Source: a bacterium
GTDB taxonomy: Bacteria; Planctomycetota; UBA1135; GCA-002686595
Assembly: GCA_024228395.1 (NCBI GenBank)
Contig: JAAETM010000436.1
Span: 1-59,712 of the forward strand
Direction: 5' to 3'
DNA: 59,712 nucleotides
Position numbers and translations under genes: made by a program. Under the pieces are notes generated by a model, which saw only the letters and a program-made list of their open reading frames with translations, was not told the DNA's origin and did not search any database. Below are positions 25,907 to 34,533 of the stretch, in pieces (the stretch's first letter is position 1; each line of letters starts with the position of its first letter).

Positions 25907-27433
25907 ATGTTTGCAGACAACTGGCGCGATCACTGGAAGCTCAAAGAAGAGCCGTTTGTCCATGAGGACGCGGACAAGGATCCGGTACTGGCCAAGCTGA
26001 ATGCGGCGGCCGTGCACTCGTCCTTTGACCGTTTGTTCGGAGACCCCGCATCGCCCGTTCCCGGCATCGTGTTTGGCGAAAAAGGCAGCGGCAAAAGCGG
26101 CCTGCGTCGCACCATGCGGCGTCGCCTGCAGGACTACAACGAGGGGCATCCGAAAGAGCGCGCTTTTGCGGTGGAGTACATCGACTTCGATCCTTTTTTG
26201 GAGTCCATGCGCCGGCACGAGAACATTGGAGCTGGCTCGAAGAAGACCACCCCCAAATTGCTCGAGACCTGGCAGCGTGCGGATCACATGGATGCGATCC
26301 TGTCCCTCGGCATCACGCGCCTGGTAGATGGCATCACCAAGGACTCCAGCGAGGGTCGCAAACTGGACAGTCGCTGCAAGCGTGATCTGTTGACTCTGAC
26401 GCACCTGTACTACCGCTCGGACGAACAAACCCGCAGCGAGGGTGTGGGCGGATTGCAGAAGTCTCTAAGTTGGTTCAGTGGCCGCCCGCTAATGTTCCAA
26501 GTTCTGCGTATCCTGGCCACGATCATTGGCGTGCTGCTGTTGGCCCTCCCGCATCTGGGTGTTCTGGGCGTGATTCTCGACCGCTTTGACGAATGGAGTG
26601 TGCGTTTCCCCGGCCTTTGCCATTGGACCGGCGGACTCTTGATCGCGGGGACTTGGCTTTGGACTTGGGTGACCAGTTGGTTCTTGTACGGCCGGGCTCG
26701 CCGCACGGTCAACGCCATCCGGGTCGTGCCTGGCGTGGCGCGACCCTTGGCAAAATTCCTGGCGACCCTGCCGCCCGCGACCCGCGACGAATTGGCCTTG
26801 CCCCAAAGGAACGAGGACGAGTCCCGCTACCTAATGCTCAAGCGCTTGCTGGGTGTGCTCAACAAGGCAAACTACGCTTGCATGTTTGTTCTGGTAGACA
26901 GGGTCGACGAGTCCACTTTCCTCGGCGGTCAAGCCCAGAATATGCACGCCTTCATCGAACCGCTCCTGGAGCACAAATTGCTGCAGTTCGAGGGCGTGGC
27001 GCTGAAGCTATTCTTGCCCATCGAGCTTTCGCGGTTGACCATCCATGCCTCCAGCGAAGAACTGAAGCGCATGCGGCTGGACAAGGCCAACACGGTTCAG
27101 GAACTGATTTGGACCGGGCAGGAATTGCTGAGCATCGCAAACCAGCGCCTGGCCGCGGTGGGTTCTGGCGGAGACGATGCCAATGGTCCCAAGTTGACCG
27201 ACTTCTTCGCACCGGAGGTGCAACAGGACGACCTGCGCGAGGCCCTCCATCACCTGGGTACACCGCGCCTGTGCTTTGGTTTCCTGGGCACGCTATTCAC
27301 GGAACACACCCGTGATCTGCCCGACGAATTGGAGCAGGACGACCCCCGCTGGATGATTTCCCAGCGCCTGTTCGACATCCAAAAATCGGCCTGGGCGGAT
27401 CGAGCCCGGACCTTGCGCCGCACGCTCAATTAG
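25907..27433 (+). CDS. Membrane-anchored P-loop ATPase of unknown function
   Basis: 508 residues. Residues 1-20 contain WRDHWKLKEEPFVHED; a Walker A motif GEKGSGKSG lies at ~57-65 and a Walker-B-like strand CMFVLVDRVDES at ~325. Between them two adjacent hydrophobic helices (~200-225 and ~240-265) form a membrane hairpin, so the ATPase halves both face the cytoplasm. This order (P-loop, two TM helices, Walker B) resembles KAP-type NTPases, although the detailed family is not certain. It starts 79 bases after PNP and ends at a weak terminator. No partner gene indicates a role; the dynamin-like GTPase 4 kb away is the only other membrane-remodelling-type NTPase here. Confidence 0.75.
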   Translation: MFADNWRDHWKLKEEPFVHEDADKDPVLAKLNAAAVHSSFDRLFGDPASPVPGIVFGEKGSGKSGLRRTMRRRLQDYNEGHPKERAFAVEYIDFDPFLESMRRHENIGAGSKKTTPKLLETWQRADHMDAILSLGITRLVDGITKDSSEGRKLDSRCKRDLLTLTHLYYRSDEQTRSEGVGGLQKSLSWFSGRPLMFQVLRILATIIGVLLLALPHLGVLGVILDRFDEWSVRFPGLCHWTGGLLIAGTWLWTWVTSWFLYGRARRTVNAIRVVPGVARPLAKFLATLPPATRDELALPQRNEDESRYLMLKRLLGVLNKANYACMFVLVDRVDESTFLGGQAQNMHAFIEPLLEHKLLQFEGVALKLFLPIELSRLTIHASSEELKRMRLDKANTVQELIWTGQELLSIANQRLAAVGSGGDDANGPKLTDFFAPEVQQDDLREALHHLGTPRLCFGFLGTLFTEHTRDLPDELEQDDPRWMISQRLFDIQKSAWADRARTLRRTLN

Positions 27434-27440
27434 CAGGATG

Positions 27441-27484
27441 GCCCCCCATACCCTGCCCTAAATGGCCGGCTGGGGGCTTTTGTC
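27441..27484 (+). terminator. Putative terminator after the P-loop ATPase gene
   Basis: GCCCCCCA pairs with TGGGGGC (one bulged C) across a ~25-nt loop and is followed by TTTTGT, starting eight bases after the ATPase stop. Confidence 0.5.
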
Positions 27485-27663
27485 GTCCCTCGGGAGAATA
27501 ATTACGCGCTTTCTACGTAACGCAGCCACGCCCCATCCGTCTACCTGACATGATGGTCCTATGGCTGCTCCTTGGGTGGGCAGCCATCTGTTCGGGTGGG
27601 CCGCCCGTGCGATGGATCCCCAAGATTTCAATCGACGCCCACACCCCAATCCCGCAGAGCTTC

Positions 27664-29217
27664 ATGAGTCGTTCGTTTCGTATTCTAATTTCCAGTGCAT
27701 GGATCCTGGTCATTGTGGCCTCAACCGCTTTCGCGCAGAGAAGCGGAAAGAATGGGTACATGGGGCCGCCCCCGCCGCCGCCCTACAACCCGGAAGCCAT
27801 GGCTCGATGGGCCGATGTGGGGCCCGCAAAACTGGCCGGCGCACTGCTTGCTGTGAGCCAAGGTGACGTGGAAGGCGGCGTTGCCCAGTTGGAGGCTGCC
27901 ATCGAAGGCGCTGAAGGAGGCCTCAAAGAACGCCTGGGGACCGAGAGGCAGCGCGCCCTGGACTTTGGCACGGCACGCCAGGCTTGGATCGATGACCTGA
28001 TCCGCAAGAAGAAGAACATTCGCTTGCCCGCCGGCGAAAAAATGGCCGCGTTCAAGATCGGCAGCATCGAAGAAGGCAAGTTGGTCTTCACCAAAGCACG
28101 CAAGGGGATCAAGCGCTGGCCCCTGGCGAAGGTGTCCCCCGAGATCATGCTCACCAACCTGGGCAAGAAGGTGAAGAGCATCGAGCCCGCATGGCTCGCG
28201 GCCTACCTGCCGTCCTTGGCTGCCAAGGAATTTAAGGCGGACAAACTCACTGGCATCGAGGCCAATGACCTCAAGCAGTTTGGGCAGTACAGCTGGATGC
28301 TTCCGCTGGCTTCGCTCACCGGGGAAATCACGTCCCTATCGCAAGCCGGTTATCCCGAGGGTGAAGCTGAGCTCTTTGCATTGCTCGATCGCCTGGGGAA
28401 AGTGAACACGGCCCAGGCCAAAATTCCGGCGCTCAATGGCATAAGCACCGACTTGCGCGCCTATGGCGACGAATTGGCCAAGAGGGCTTTTGCGGTTGCC
28501 AGCGTGGACAAACTGGTGCGCGGCAAAGTAACGGACTTGGGTGAAGGCAAGTGGAAGTTCGTATACGAATTTGATGCTGCCGAGGAAGCCACCGACTTCG
28601 TCGATGACGGGGAGCTCTTTGGCTATTGCTTGGCCGATCCGGCCAAGGCCCCAACCGAAGCGCAATCTGGTTGGTTGCACAACGATGGCGCGCTCGCCTG
28701 GGCGGGTCGGGCAGGGCTTTACCACCATGTTTCGTTCGAGGGTGAAATGGTCGCCCGCTATGACTGGTCCGCGACCCGCATAGGCGAGACCTTCGATATC
28801 CAGGGGGGCAACCTGATCTTCGGAATGTGCGCCGCGCCCAAGGAACTCAATTTCATCGGCTTGGCCTTCTTGCACTCGGTTTGGTGCTATGCCAAGGGAC
28901 AGCTGGTCACCCATTCCAATGGGCCCGTGTCGATCTTCGAGAAGCGCATCTACAAGTGTGAATTGGCTCGGGATGCGGCTGGCACTGTCACCGGTTCGGT
29001 GGACGGCAAGGTCATCGGCAGCGTGTCTCTTCCCGCGGTCGAGCATGGACCGTTTTTCCTGGCGGCCAACCTCAACATCCGGGGTCGCCTTGAGCGCTTG
29101 GAACTAGAGGGCAAGGTGCAACTGGAGAGCCTTGATTTCCTACGCAGGCAACGCGCCTGGGAGCACTTGGACGCACGCGGCCTGGCCGGCGAGCGACCCG
29201 ACAATACAACCGAGTAG
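27664..29217 (+). CDS. Secreted protein with probable concanavalin-like C-terminal domain, function unknown
   Basis: 517 residues from ATG 27664, which begins a signal peptide (MSRSFRILISSAWILVIVAS, then TAFAQ); the open frame extends upstream to 27550 without signal-peptide character. A Pro-rich stretch MGPPPPPPYNPEAM follows. Residues ~50-300 are mostly helical. Residues ~300-500 hold beta strands typical of a DUF1080/LamG-type jelly roll (KWKFVYEFDAAEEATDFV, WSATRIGETFDIQGGNLIFG, FEKRIYKCELARDAAG, GSVDGKVIGSVSLP). Such domains often bind carbohydrate. The next gene encodes a sulfatase after a terminator, so a link to polysaccharide breakdown is possible but unproven. Confidence 0.7.
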   Translation: MSRSFRILISSAWILVIVASTAFAQRSGKNGYMGPPPPPPYNPEAMARWADVGPAKLAGALLAVSQGDVEGGVAQLEAAIEGAEGGLKERLGTERQRALDFGTARQAWIDDLIRKKKNIRLPAGEKMAAFKIGSIEEGKLVFTKARKGIKRWPLAKVSPEIMLTNLGKKVKSIEPAWLAAYLPSLAAKEFKADKLTGIEANDLKQFGQYSWMLPLASLTGEITSLSQAGYPEGEAELFALLDRLGKVNTAQAKIPALNGISTDLRAYGDELAKRAFAVASVDKLVRGKVTDLGEGKWKFVYEFDAAEEATDFVDDGELFGYCLADPAKAPTEAQSGWLHNDGALAWAGRAGLYHHVSFEGEMVARYDWSATRIGETFDIQGGNLIFGMCAAPKELNFIGLAFLHSVWCYAKGQLVTHSNGPVSIFEKRIYKCELARDAAGTVTGSVDGKVIGSVSLPAVEHGPFFLAANLNIRGRLERLELEGKVQLESLDFLRRQRAWEHLDARGLAGERPDNTTE

Positions 29218-29256
29218 GTCTGCCGCCAGGGGCGCAGGCCTGGTTTGCGGATTTGG

Positions 29257-29290
29257 GGGGGCTTCCAATAGAATTTGGAAGCCCCCTTTG
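29257..29290 (+). terminator. Terminator hairpin immediately upstream of the sulfatase gene
   Basis: GGGGGCTTCCAA at 29257-29268 pairs perfectly with 29275-29286 around TAGAAT, followed by TTTGCTTTG. It ends the preceding secreted-protein gene, but its right edge is only 12-15 bases from the sulfatase ATG, so it could also act on sulfatase mRNA. Confidence 0.75.
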
Positions 29291-29301
29291 CTTTGCCACC
29301 C

Positions 29302-30720
29302 ATGAAGAATCTCTTTTGCGCTCTGTTCGCATCCTCGCTCCTATGTTCCTTTGCCACGCCCAGGCAGAACGTGGTCTTTGTGCTTGTGGATGACCTGGGG
29401 TGGAAGGACTTGGGTTACACGGGCAGTACGTTTTATGAGACTCCGAACATCGACTCCCTAAGTGAGGCCAGTGTGAGGTTCACCGATGCCTATTCGTCCG
29501 GTTCGGTTTGTTCTCCCTCGCGGGCAGCGATCATGACGGGCAAACATCCCGCGCGCCTGAACATCACGGATTGGATTCCAGGCTTGGATCCCAAGAAGGA
29601 AAAACTACGCGGTCCCGTGGACCTCAATCAACTCCCGCTGGAGGAGATCACCATCGCAGAGGTCCTGCAGGATCAAGGTTATCGCACATTCTTTGCAGGC
29701 AAGTGGCACCTGGGCGGCAAGGGTTTTTACCCGGACGACCAGGGCTTTCAAACGAACATTGCCGGGCATCACAAGGGGCAACCTCCCGGCGGCTACTACT
29801 CCCCATACAAGAACCCCGTACTCACGGATGGACCCAAAGGTGAGTACCTGACCGATCGTTTGACGGATGAGGCCATCGAGTTCCTGGGCACGGTTGACGG
29901 GGACCCGTTCTTCTTGTTCCTCACCTATTACACCGTCCACACGCCGATTCAACCGAGCAGGCGCCACCTGGAGCACTTTGAGCAGAAGCTCAAGGCCATG
30001 GATGAGCCTGAAGTGAAGCTGCGCGCGGAGGGCAAGGGCAAGACAACACTCCATCAGCGCAACGCCGCTTATGCCTCGATGGTCCATGCACTGGATGAGA
30101 ACGTGGGCCGTTTGATCGCCGGGCTGAAAGAGAAGGGCCTCTACGAGAACACCCTGATTATCTTCACGTCGGACAATGGCGGCTTGTCCACGGTAAAATC
30201 AGCTTACCGCAATGCGGCTCCAACGTCCGTGTTGCCATTGCGTGGGGGGAAGGGCTGGCTGTACGAAGGGGGGATCCGCGTACCACTCTTGGTCAAACTA
30301 GCCGGTTACACGGGCACCGGGAAAGCCAGTCACATACCTGTGATCGGCCACGACTTCTTCCCCACGATACTGTCGCAGCTGGGCATCGAAACGGACAAGA
30401 AATCGGACGGCCGGGACCTGTCACCCCTTTTTCAAGATGGTGGCGAATTGCCCCGGGATAGCATCTATTGGCACTTTCCCCATTATCACGGAAGCGCGTG
30501 GACGCCAGGGGCAGCCATCCGGCAGGGGGATTGGAAGCTCATTGAGTTTCATGAAACCAACACGGTTGAACTCTACAACTTGGCTGAGGACATTTCAGAA
30601 ACTAGGGATCAGAGCGCCCTTCATCCGGAGCGGGTTGAACATCTGAGAAAGCTCTTGCACGAAAAGCAACGCTCCATGGGGGCCAACAGCGCCACGCTCA
30701 ATACCGCCAGCAAGCACTAG
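29302..30720 (+). CDS. Secreted sulfatase (type I, formylglycine-dependent)
   Basis: 472 residues from ATG 29302, with signal peptide MKNLFCALFASSLLCSFA. The N-terminal metal site is VFVLVDDLGWKDLG and the activation signature is CSPSRAAIMTGKHPAR with Cys70 as the residue converted to formylglycine. Further family marks are FFAGKWHLGG, FLFLTYYTVHTPIQPS, IIFTSDNGG and RGGKGWLYEGGIRVPLLVK. It hydrolyses sulfate esters, probably on sulfated polysaccharide, outside the cytoplasm. The length is close to that of planctomycete sulfatases. No sulfatase-maturing enzyme is nearby. Its 3' end overlaps the restored tail of the broken globin on the other strand. Confidence 0.95.
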   Translation: MKNLFCALFASSLLCSFATPRQNVVFVLVDDLGWKDLGYTGSTFYETPNIDSLSEASVRFTDAYSSGSVCSPSRAAIMTGKHPARLNITDWIPGLDPKKEKLRGPVDLNQLPLEEITIAEVLQDQGYRTFFAGKWHLGGKGFYPDDQGFQTNIAGHHKGQPPGGYYSPYKNPVLTDGPKGEYLTDRLTDEAIEFLGTVDGDPFFLFLTYYTVHTPIQPSRRHLEHFEQKLKAMDEPEVKLRAEGKGKTTLHQRNAAYASMVHALDENVGRLIAGLKEKGLYENTLIIFTSDNGGLSTVKSAYRNAAPTSVLPLRGGKGWLYEGGIRVPLLVKLAGYTGTGKASHIPVIGHDFFPTILSQLGIETDKKSDGRDLSPLFQDGGELPRDSIYWHFPHYHGSAWTPGAAIRQGDWKLIEFHETNTVELYNLAEDISETRDQSALHPERVEHLRKLLHEKQRSMGANSATLNTASKH

Positions 30721-31136
30721 CCCGAGGTCGGGAGGGTCTCCGCTCAATCCTGCGGGGGCTGCCACCCGTCGCGCCAACCAGCTGCGCTTGAATCTGGGCG
30801 ATTGTTGTGGCGCGCGCTTTGATGTCGGAAGCAAAAGGTCCAACCCAGCCGGCGTCAATCGTGGCGTGGAACATACTGTCCAGCGATCGAAGTGATCCGT
30901 GGTGAAGGGCTCGAGTTCCGAGAAGTGCACGTGCTTGGCAGCCGGATTCCCTTGGAACCAGGATTGGTCCAGGGCTATCTGACACCAGAATGCTGTGAGC
31001 TTGGGAAGGTGTTCGGGCCAGTTGGCTTTGGCGGGGTCGTTGAAGATTGGGCTCAACAAGTCATCCGTGTTTTGTAGAAAGCGTCAACGAGTCGTGCGAT
31101 TTGTTCGTGGCCGTCCAGGTCGGGTTGGGCTGACAT
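30698..31136 (-). pseudogene. Group III truncated haemoglobin, frameshifted twice
   Basis: Read from ATG 31136 the first segment is MSAQPDLDGHEQIARLVDAF then YKTR. A second frame continues LLSPIFNDPAKANWPEHLPK, LTAFWCQIALDQSW, GNPAAKHVHF, TDHFDRW, and a third continues SMFHATIDAGWVGPFASDIK then ARATTIAQIQAQL. Together these are a complete trHb III fold (WPEHL, FW, GNP-H with the proximal His, HFDRW). Both joins are repaired by one added G: CGGAT to CGGGAT near 31065, and TGGAC to TGGGAC near 30880. The family binds haem and O2/NO in the cytosol. The exact 3' end is uncertain. Either it is a pseudogene or the sequence has base-drop errors. Confidence 0.75.
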
Positions 31137-31155
31137 GTGTGCGCAGGCATAGAAA

Positions 31156-31196
31156 ACCGCCCGTGACTGCAGTGCAGACTGCGAGACACGGGCGGT
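31156..31196 (-). terminator. Terminator of the dynamin-like gene
   Basis: ACCGCCCGTG (31156-31165) pairs with CACGGGCGGT (31187-31196); read on the minus strand the stem runs into TTTTCT, 13 bases after the GTPase stop. On the plus strand TGTTGTTTT follows, so it may work both ways. Confidence 0.7.
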
Positions 31197-31208
31197 GTTG
31201 TTTTAGGG

Positions 31209-33356
31209 CTACAGGGATTCCGTGGGAGCGTCTTCTGTTTCTTCTTCCTGGACTTGCGTTTCGAATTCCGGTGTCGGAATCGTCGATATCGCCGGGGTTC
31301 GTTCGATCGGGCGCTCCATCGGCGGGGCGGGTTGGATGAGCATGGTAGGTTCGGTGTCCGAGTACTGTTCCGTGAGCCCTGCTATACCCTCCACAGCGGA
31401 ATCGAGTTCGTTCGAAAGCGTGGTGAGGTGCGCGAGCACTTTGCGGTGCTCCATCAGGTCGCCAACGATTTTCGTCAATTGCTGATCCAGTTCCATGTCC
31501 CGCGTCTTGAGTGTGGCCTCCATGTTGGTGACCGCAGCTGTGCCGTATTCGCCAACCACGTGACGGTGGGCTCGAACCACGGTTTCGTGGAAGAAGCGTC
31601 CCTTGAAGCGATCCAATTCCTGACGCATGACATCGCGGCCATCGGCGCCGATGCGCTTGTTCTTGACCTCGACCGGGATGCGTAGGGTGGGTTGATTGTC
31701 TTCACCCATGATCTGTGTACGGACCTTGGATGAGCCGCGTAGTAGGAACCAATCGATCAGGCGGCGCTTGATCGGGATGGCGCCGGCGAGCAGGGGCTCG
31801 CCCACATTCTTGTAGGGAATTTCCTTTCCAATCTCAGTCAGTGCATCCCGGCCGATGGCTGAAAGGTCAACCCCAGCGGCGTACAGGTCAGCAGACACGT
31901 TGGTGGGCAGCATGATGCCGGCGGTTCCCGCCAAGACCTCTTCGCTGAGGGTTTGCTGCACGAAGCGTGTGAGCGTCTCCTGGTATTTAGCGAAGGCCGG
32001 AGTGAGGTGATCGGCAATCAGCGTGTGGAAGCTGTCATTGCACTGGAACCAGCGGTTGAGGATACTGTCCAGGTCGCGTTCGGTGGCAACGCCTGCTGCT
32101 TTGGCGCGCTCCCGAATCGAGGGACTTAGTTTGTCTTCCAAATCGAGGAAGGACTGACGCCAATCGTATCCAACCAGGCGACCCACGGAGTGGCGGCGAC
32201 GTTGTGAATCCTGGCGCTCTCCTTCCAGATCTTCAGCACCTTTGCGAAGTGCGGTGACCTGTTCGTGCTCGAGCAGTCCCGCGGCGTCATCCATCAAGTG
32301 GCGCGCACGGCGCAAACTATCGCCAAGGAATGCCACCAGGTAGTCGGTACTGTTGAGATATTCGGTCAGGTCCTTGAGGAAGACATCGAAGTTTGCGCGG
32401 CTTGAAGCTTGGTCTTCGCTGGTCGAACCTTTGAGGCGACTCGAAGCGGCCTTCAAAAGGTCGATGGGGTAGATGCGCAGGCGACCTTCTTCGGCGGCCG
32501 TCTTGAGCGGAGCGCTCATGGCCAGGCTCTCGAAGGCGTCGATCAGTGCCAAGGGATCTTCGCGCTCCAGACTCGGGATGAGTGAGCCGTCGTGGGCTAA
32601 GTCGGTCTTGGTGGAGTCCAGGTTGACCACCAGGAAAATGCGGCTGAAGAGCTGCAGCAGATCTTCAAACTCTTCGAAGACCTGTTCCAAGAATAGGTTG
32701 TCTGACTTGACGATGAAGATGGCGCAGCTGGCGGAGTCGCGGAACTCGCGAGTCATGCGGTCGTAGCCGAATTTCATGCGGCTGTACAAACCGGGTGTGT
32801 CCACTAGGACAGCGCCGGAGCGTGCCAGGTCACCGGCAGGCAAGCGCACGTCCACCTTGCGGATGGCTTCGGGGTAGTGCACGGAGGGTTCGAATTCCTC
32901 GTTGCGCGCATCTGCCGCGCGCAGGCGTTCGGCCAGTTCCACGTGGGCGCGATTGATGTACATGTACAACGAAGCCGGGTCCGAAAAGCGCTCCGTGCGG
33001 CCGTTGTAACGCGTCACGTCGAACTCGCGATCTTCGGCGTGGGACAGGTAAACCATGCACGGGTAAGCGGGCAGGCTGGAGACCTCGCTGACGTATGTGC
33101 TGGAGAGCGCATTCATCAACGTTGATTTGCCACTCTTGAGGGGGCCGAACAGCAGCACGTAAGCCTGTTGATCGGCGACCTTTTGAACGAGCCCTTCCAC
33201 CTGGTGACGCAGGTCGAGCAGTCCACCGCGCACCTCTTTTCCACCGAGTTCAATCTGTGAATCCTCGAATGCTTGAGCGGTTCCATTCAGTGGCTCCAGT
33301 ATGGGCCGAAGGACACTCTCGAAGGACTCACAAAAATGGCTAAGCAAAGTGCGCAT
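31209..33356 (-). CDS. Dynamin-like GTPase
   Basis: 715 residues from ATG 33356 (MRTLLSHFCESFESVLRPIL); the frame is open further upstream but without protein-like sequence. GTPase motifs are in order: P-loop GPLKSGKST at ~71-79, a conserved Thr in the switch region (SSLPAYPCMVYL), G3 VDTPGLYS, and G4 within FLVVNLDSTKTD. After the GTPase come long helical stalk segments (LEHEQVTALRKGAEDLEGER, IRERAKAAG), a short hydrophobic segment (AGTAGIMLPTNVSADLYAAG) and a C-terminal helical bundle ending in a Pro/Glu-rich acidic tail. Bacterial dynamin-like proteins remodel or protect membranes. It stands alone with its own terminator. The hydrophobic segment could be the membrane-binding paddle. Confidence 0.85.
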   Translation of the reverse strand: MRTLLSHFCESFESVLRPILEPLNGTAQAFEDSQIELGGKEVRGGLLDLRHQVEGLVQKVADQQAYVLLFGPLKSGKSTLMNALSSTYVSEVSSLPAYPCMVYLSHAEDREFDVTRYNGRTERFSDPASLYMYINRAHVELAERLRAADARNEEFEPSVHYPEAIRKVDVRLPAGDLARSGAVLVDTPGLYSRMKFGYDRMTREFRDSASCAIFIVKSDNLFLEQVFEEFEDLLQLFSRIFLVVNLDSTKTDLAHDGSLIPSLEREDPLALIDAFESLAMSAPLKTAAEEGRLRIYPIDLLKAASSRLKGSTSEDQASSRANFDVFLKDLTEYLNSTDYLVAFLGDSLRRARHLMDDAAGLLEHEQVTALRKGAEDLEGERQDSQRRRHSVGRLVGYDWRQSFLDLEDKLSPSIRERAKAAGVATERDLDSILNRWFQCNDSFHTLIADHLTPAFAKYQETLTRFVQQTLSEEVLAGTAGIMLPTNVSADLYAAGVDLSAIGRDALTEIGKEIPYKNVGEPLLAGAIPIKRRLIDWFLLRGSSKVRTQIMGEDNQPTLRIPVEVKNKRIGADGRDVMRQELDRFKGRFFHETVVRAHRHVVGEYGTAAVTNMEATLKTRDMELDQQLTKIVGDLMEHRKVLAHLTTLSNELDSAVEGIAGLTEQYSDTEPTMLIQPAPPMERPIERTPAISTIPTPEFETQVQEEETEDAPTESL

Positions 33357-33693
33357 GTTGCTTTTGGTGTTGGAGGTAGGTTCGCGCGTTGCACCCAAAG
33401 ACCGTCTTGGTTCTTGGTGGATGTGAAACGCCTGACACATAACACAGCACGAAGGGGGCCTACTCAAGAAATAAGTGCTCGCGGATTTAGGGGGGGGAGG
33501 TCGTCACCGCCTTTTTTCGTACACCCATTTACATGCATCTTGTGCAACATTGCGCGGATCTTGGGGCTTGCGCGTGCGGGGTGCATTCGTTCGAAGGTCA
33601 ATCCCATACGAATAGTTTTCGATTCCGCAGGGCACGTGAGAGTTCCACTATTCGGGAGACCCAAAGCAGTTTTTCCGCGCTAAACTGTGCGCG
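33357..33693. other. Intergenic region between divergent genes (337 bases)
   Basis: It should contain the promoters of the dynamin-like gene (left) and rpiB (right). No gene-like reading frame is present. CGAATAG (33609-33615) and CTATTCG (33649-33655) form a widely spaced inverted repeat of doubtful meaning. No clear consensus promoter can be named. Confidence 0.4.
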
Positions 33694-34497
33694 ATGAACC
33701 TGGACATCCGATCCATCGCCGTGCGCGCAGCCCAGCGCGCTTTGGCAAGTCCAAATGCACCCTCTGGCCATGGTGGGGTGGTCGTATTGGGGTCTGGATC
33801 GCGCCCCTTGGACCCGGCGCTCAAAGCTCAGTTGGCGAATTCGCGTTCCCGGCCTTGGGTCACCGAACACTGCCTCGATGGAACCCTCGATGGTGCCATG
33901 GTTGCGCTGGCTCCGGATGTTCGCGTAACAGCCAAGGCCCACGAAGAAGCCCACGAACGCGGCATTCGATTCCAGCGCGGGCACCAGGTCACGGGAACCG
34001 GCTTTGGGGGAGACCATCCACCCCTGGTGGCCATAGGTTGTGACCACGGTGGTTTCGCCCTGAAGCAGGATGTGATGGCGAGTCTCGGCGAGCTCGGCTA
34101 CCGACCCCTGGACATGGGAACCCGGGACGAGCGTTCTGCGGACTACCCCGACTTTGCACGCGCTGTGGCTGAGGCGGTGGCCGATGGTCGCGCGGTCCTA
34201 GGAGTTTGCATCGACGGCGCCGGGATCGGTTCCGCCATGACAGCTGGCAAGGTACCCGGGGTGCTGCCCGCCAACTGTTGGGATACTCGAACCGCAGCTA
34301 ACGCCCGCGAGCACAATCACGCCAATGTGCTCTGCCTCGGTGCTGGCCATTTGGATCGCGGTTCGGCCCACGCCGTTCTGCATACATTTCTTTCAACACC
34401 CTGTGGCGAAGGGCGCCATGCCCGCCGCGTCGAGAAGATTTGGGCCACGGAAACCCGTTACAGTAAGGGATGCTCCAAAGGAGCTTCTGGGGTGTAA
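33694..34497 (+). CDS. RpiB/LacAB-family sugar-phosphate isomerase with N-terminal amphipathic extension
   Basis: 267 residues. Residues ~108-260 are the RpiB/LacAB fold: AIGCDHGGFALKQDVMASLG, YRPLDMGTRD, DYPDFARAVAEAV, GAGIGSAMTAGKVPGV, and AREHNHANVLCLGAGHLD. The usual active-site Cys (C-G-T-G-I-G) is displaced: here GVCIDGAGIG, with Asp where Cys is common, so the catalytic base may differ. The first ~27 residues (LDIRSIAVRAAQRALAS then APSGHGG) form an amphipathic helix plus flexible linker, much like encapsulation peptides of microcompartment cargo. Residues ~30-105 are an additional unrecognised segment. It precedes deoC by 36 bases in the same direction. It would interconvert ribulose- and ribose-5-phosphate or a similar pair. 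Confidence 0.88.
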   Translation: MNLDIRSIAVRAAQRALASPNAPSGHGGVVVLGSGSRPLDPALKAQLANSRSRPWVTEHCLDGTLDGAMVALAPDVRVTAKAHEEAHERGIRFQRGHQVTGTGFGGDHPPLVAIGCDHGGFALKQDVMASLGELGYRPLDMGTRDERSADYPDFARAVAEAVADGRAVLGVCIDGAGIGSAMTAGKVPGVLPANCWDTRTAANAREHNHANVLCLGAGHLDRGSAHAVLHTFLSTPCGEGRHARRVEKIWATETRYSKGCSKGASGV

Positions 34498-34533
34498 CTT
34501 CGGGATATGTCACCGACTAGCTACTAATAAGTT

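Noticed and set aside
33273-33683. A 136-residue open frame across the dynamin start and intergenic region
   Set aside because: It overlaps the GTPase start on the opposite strand and has no recognisable composition.
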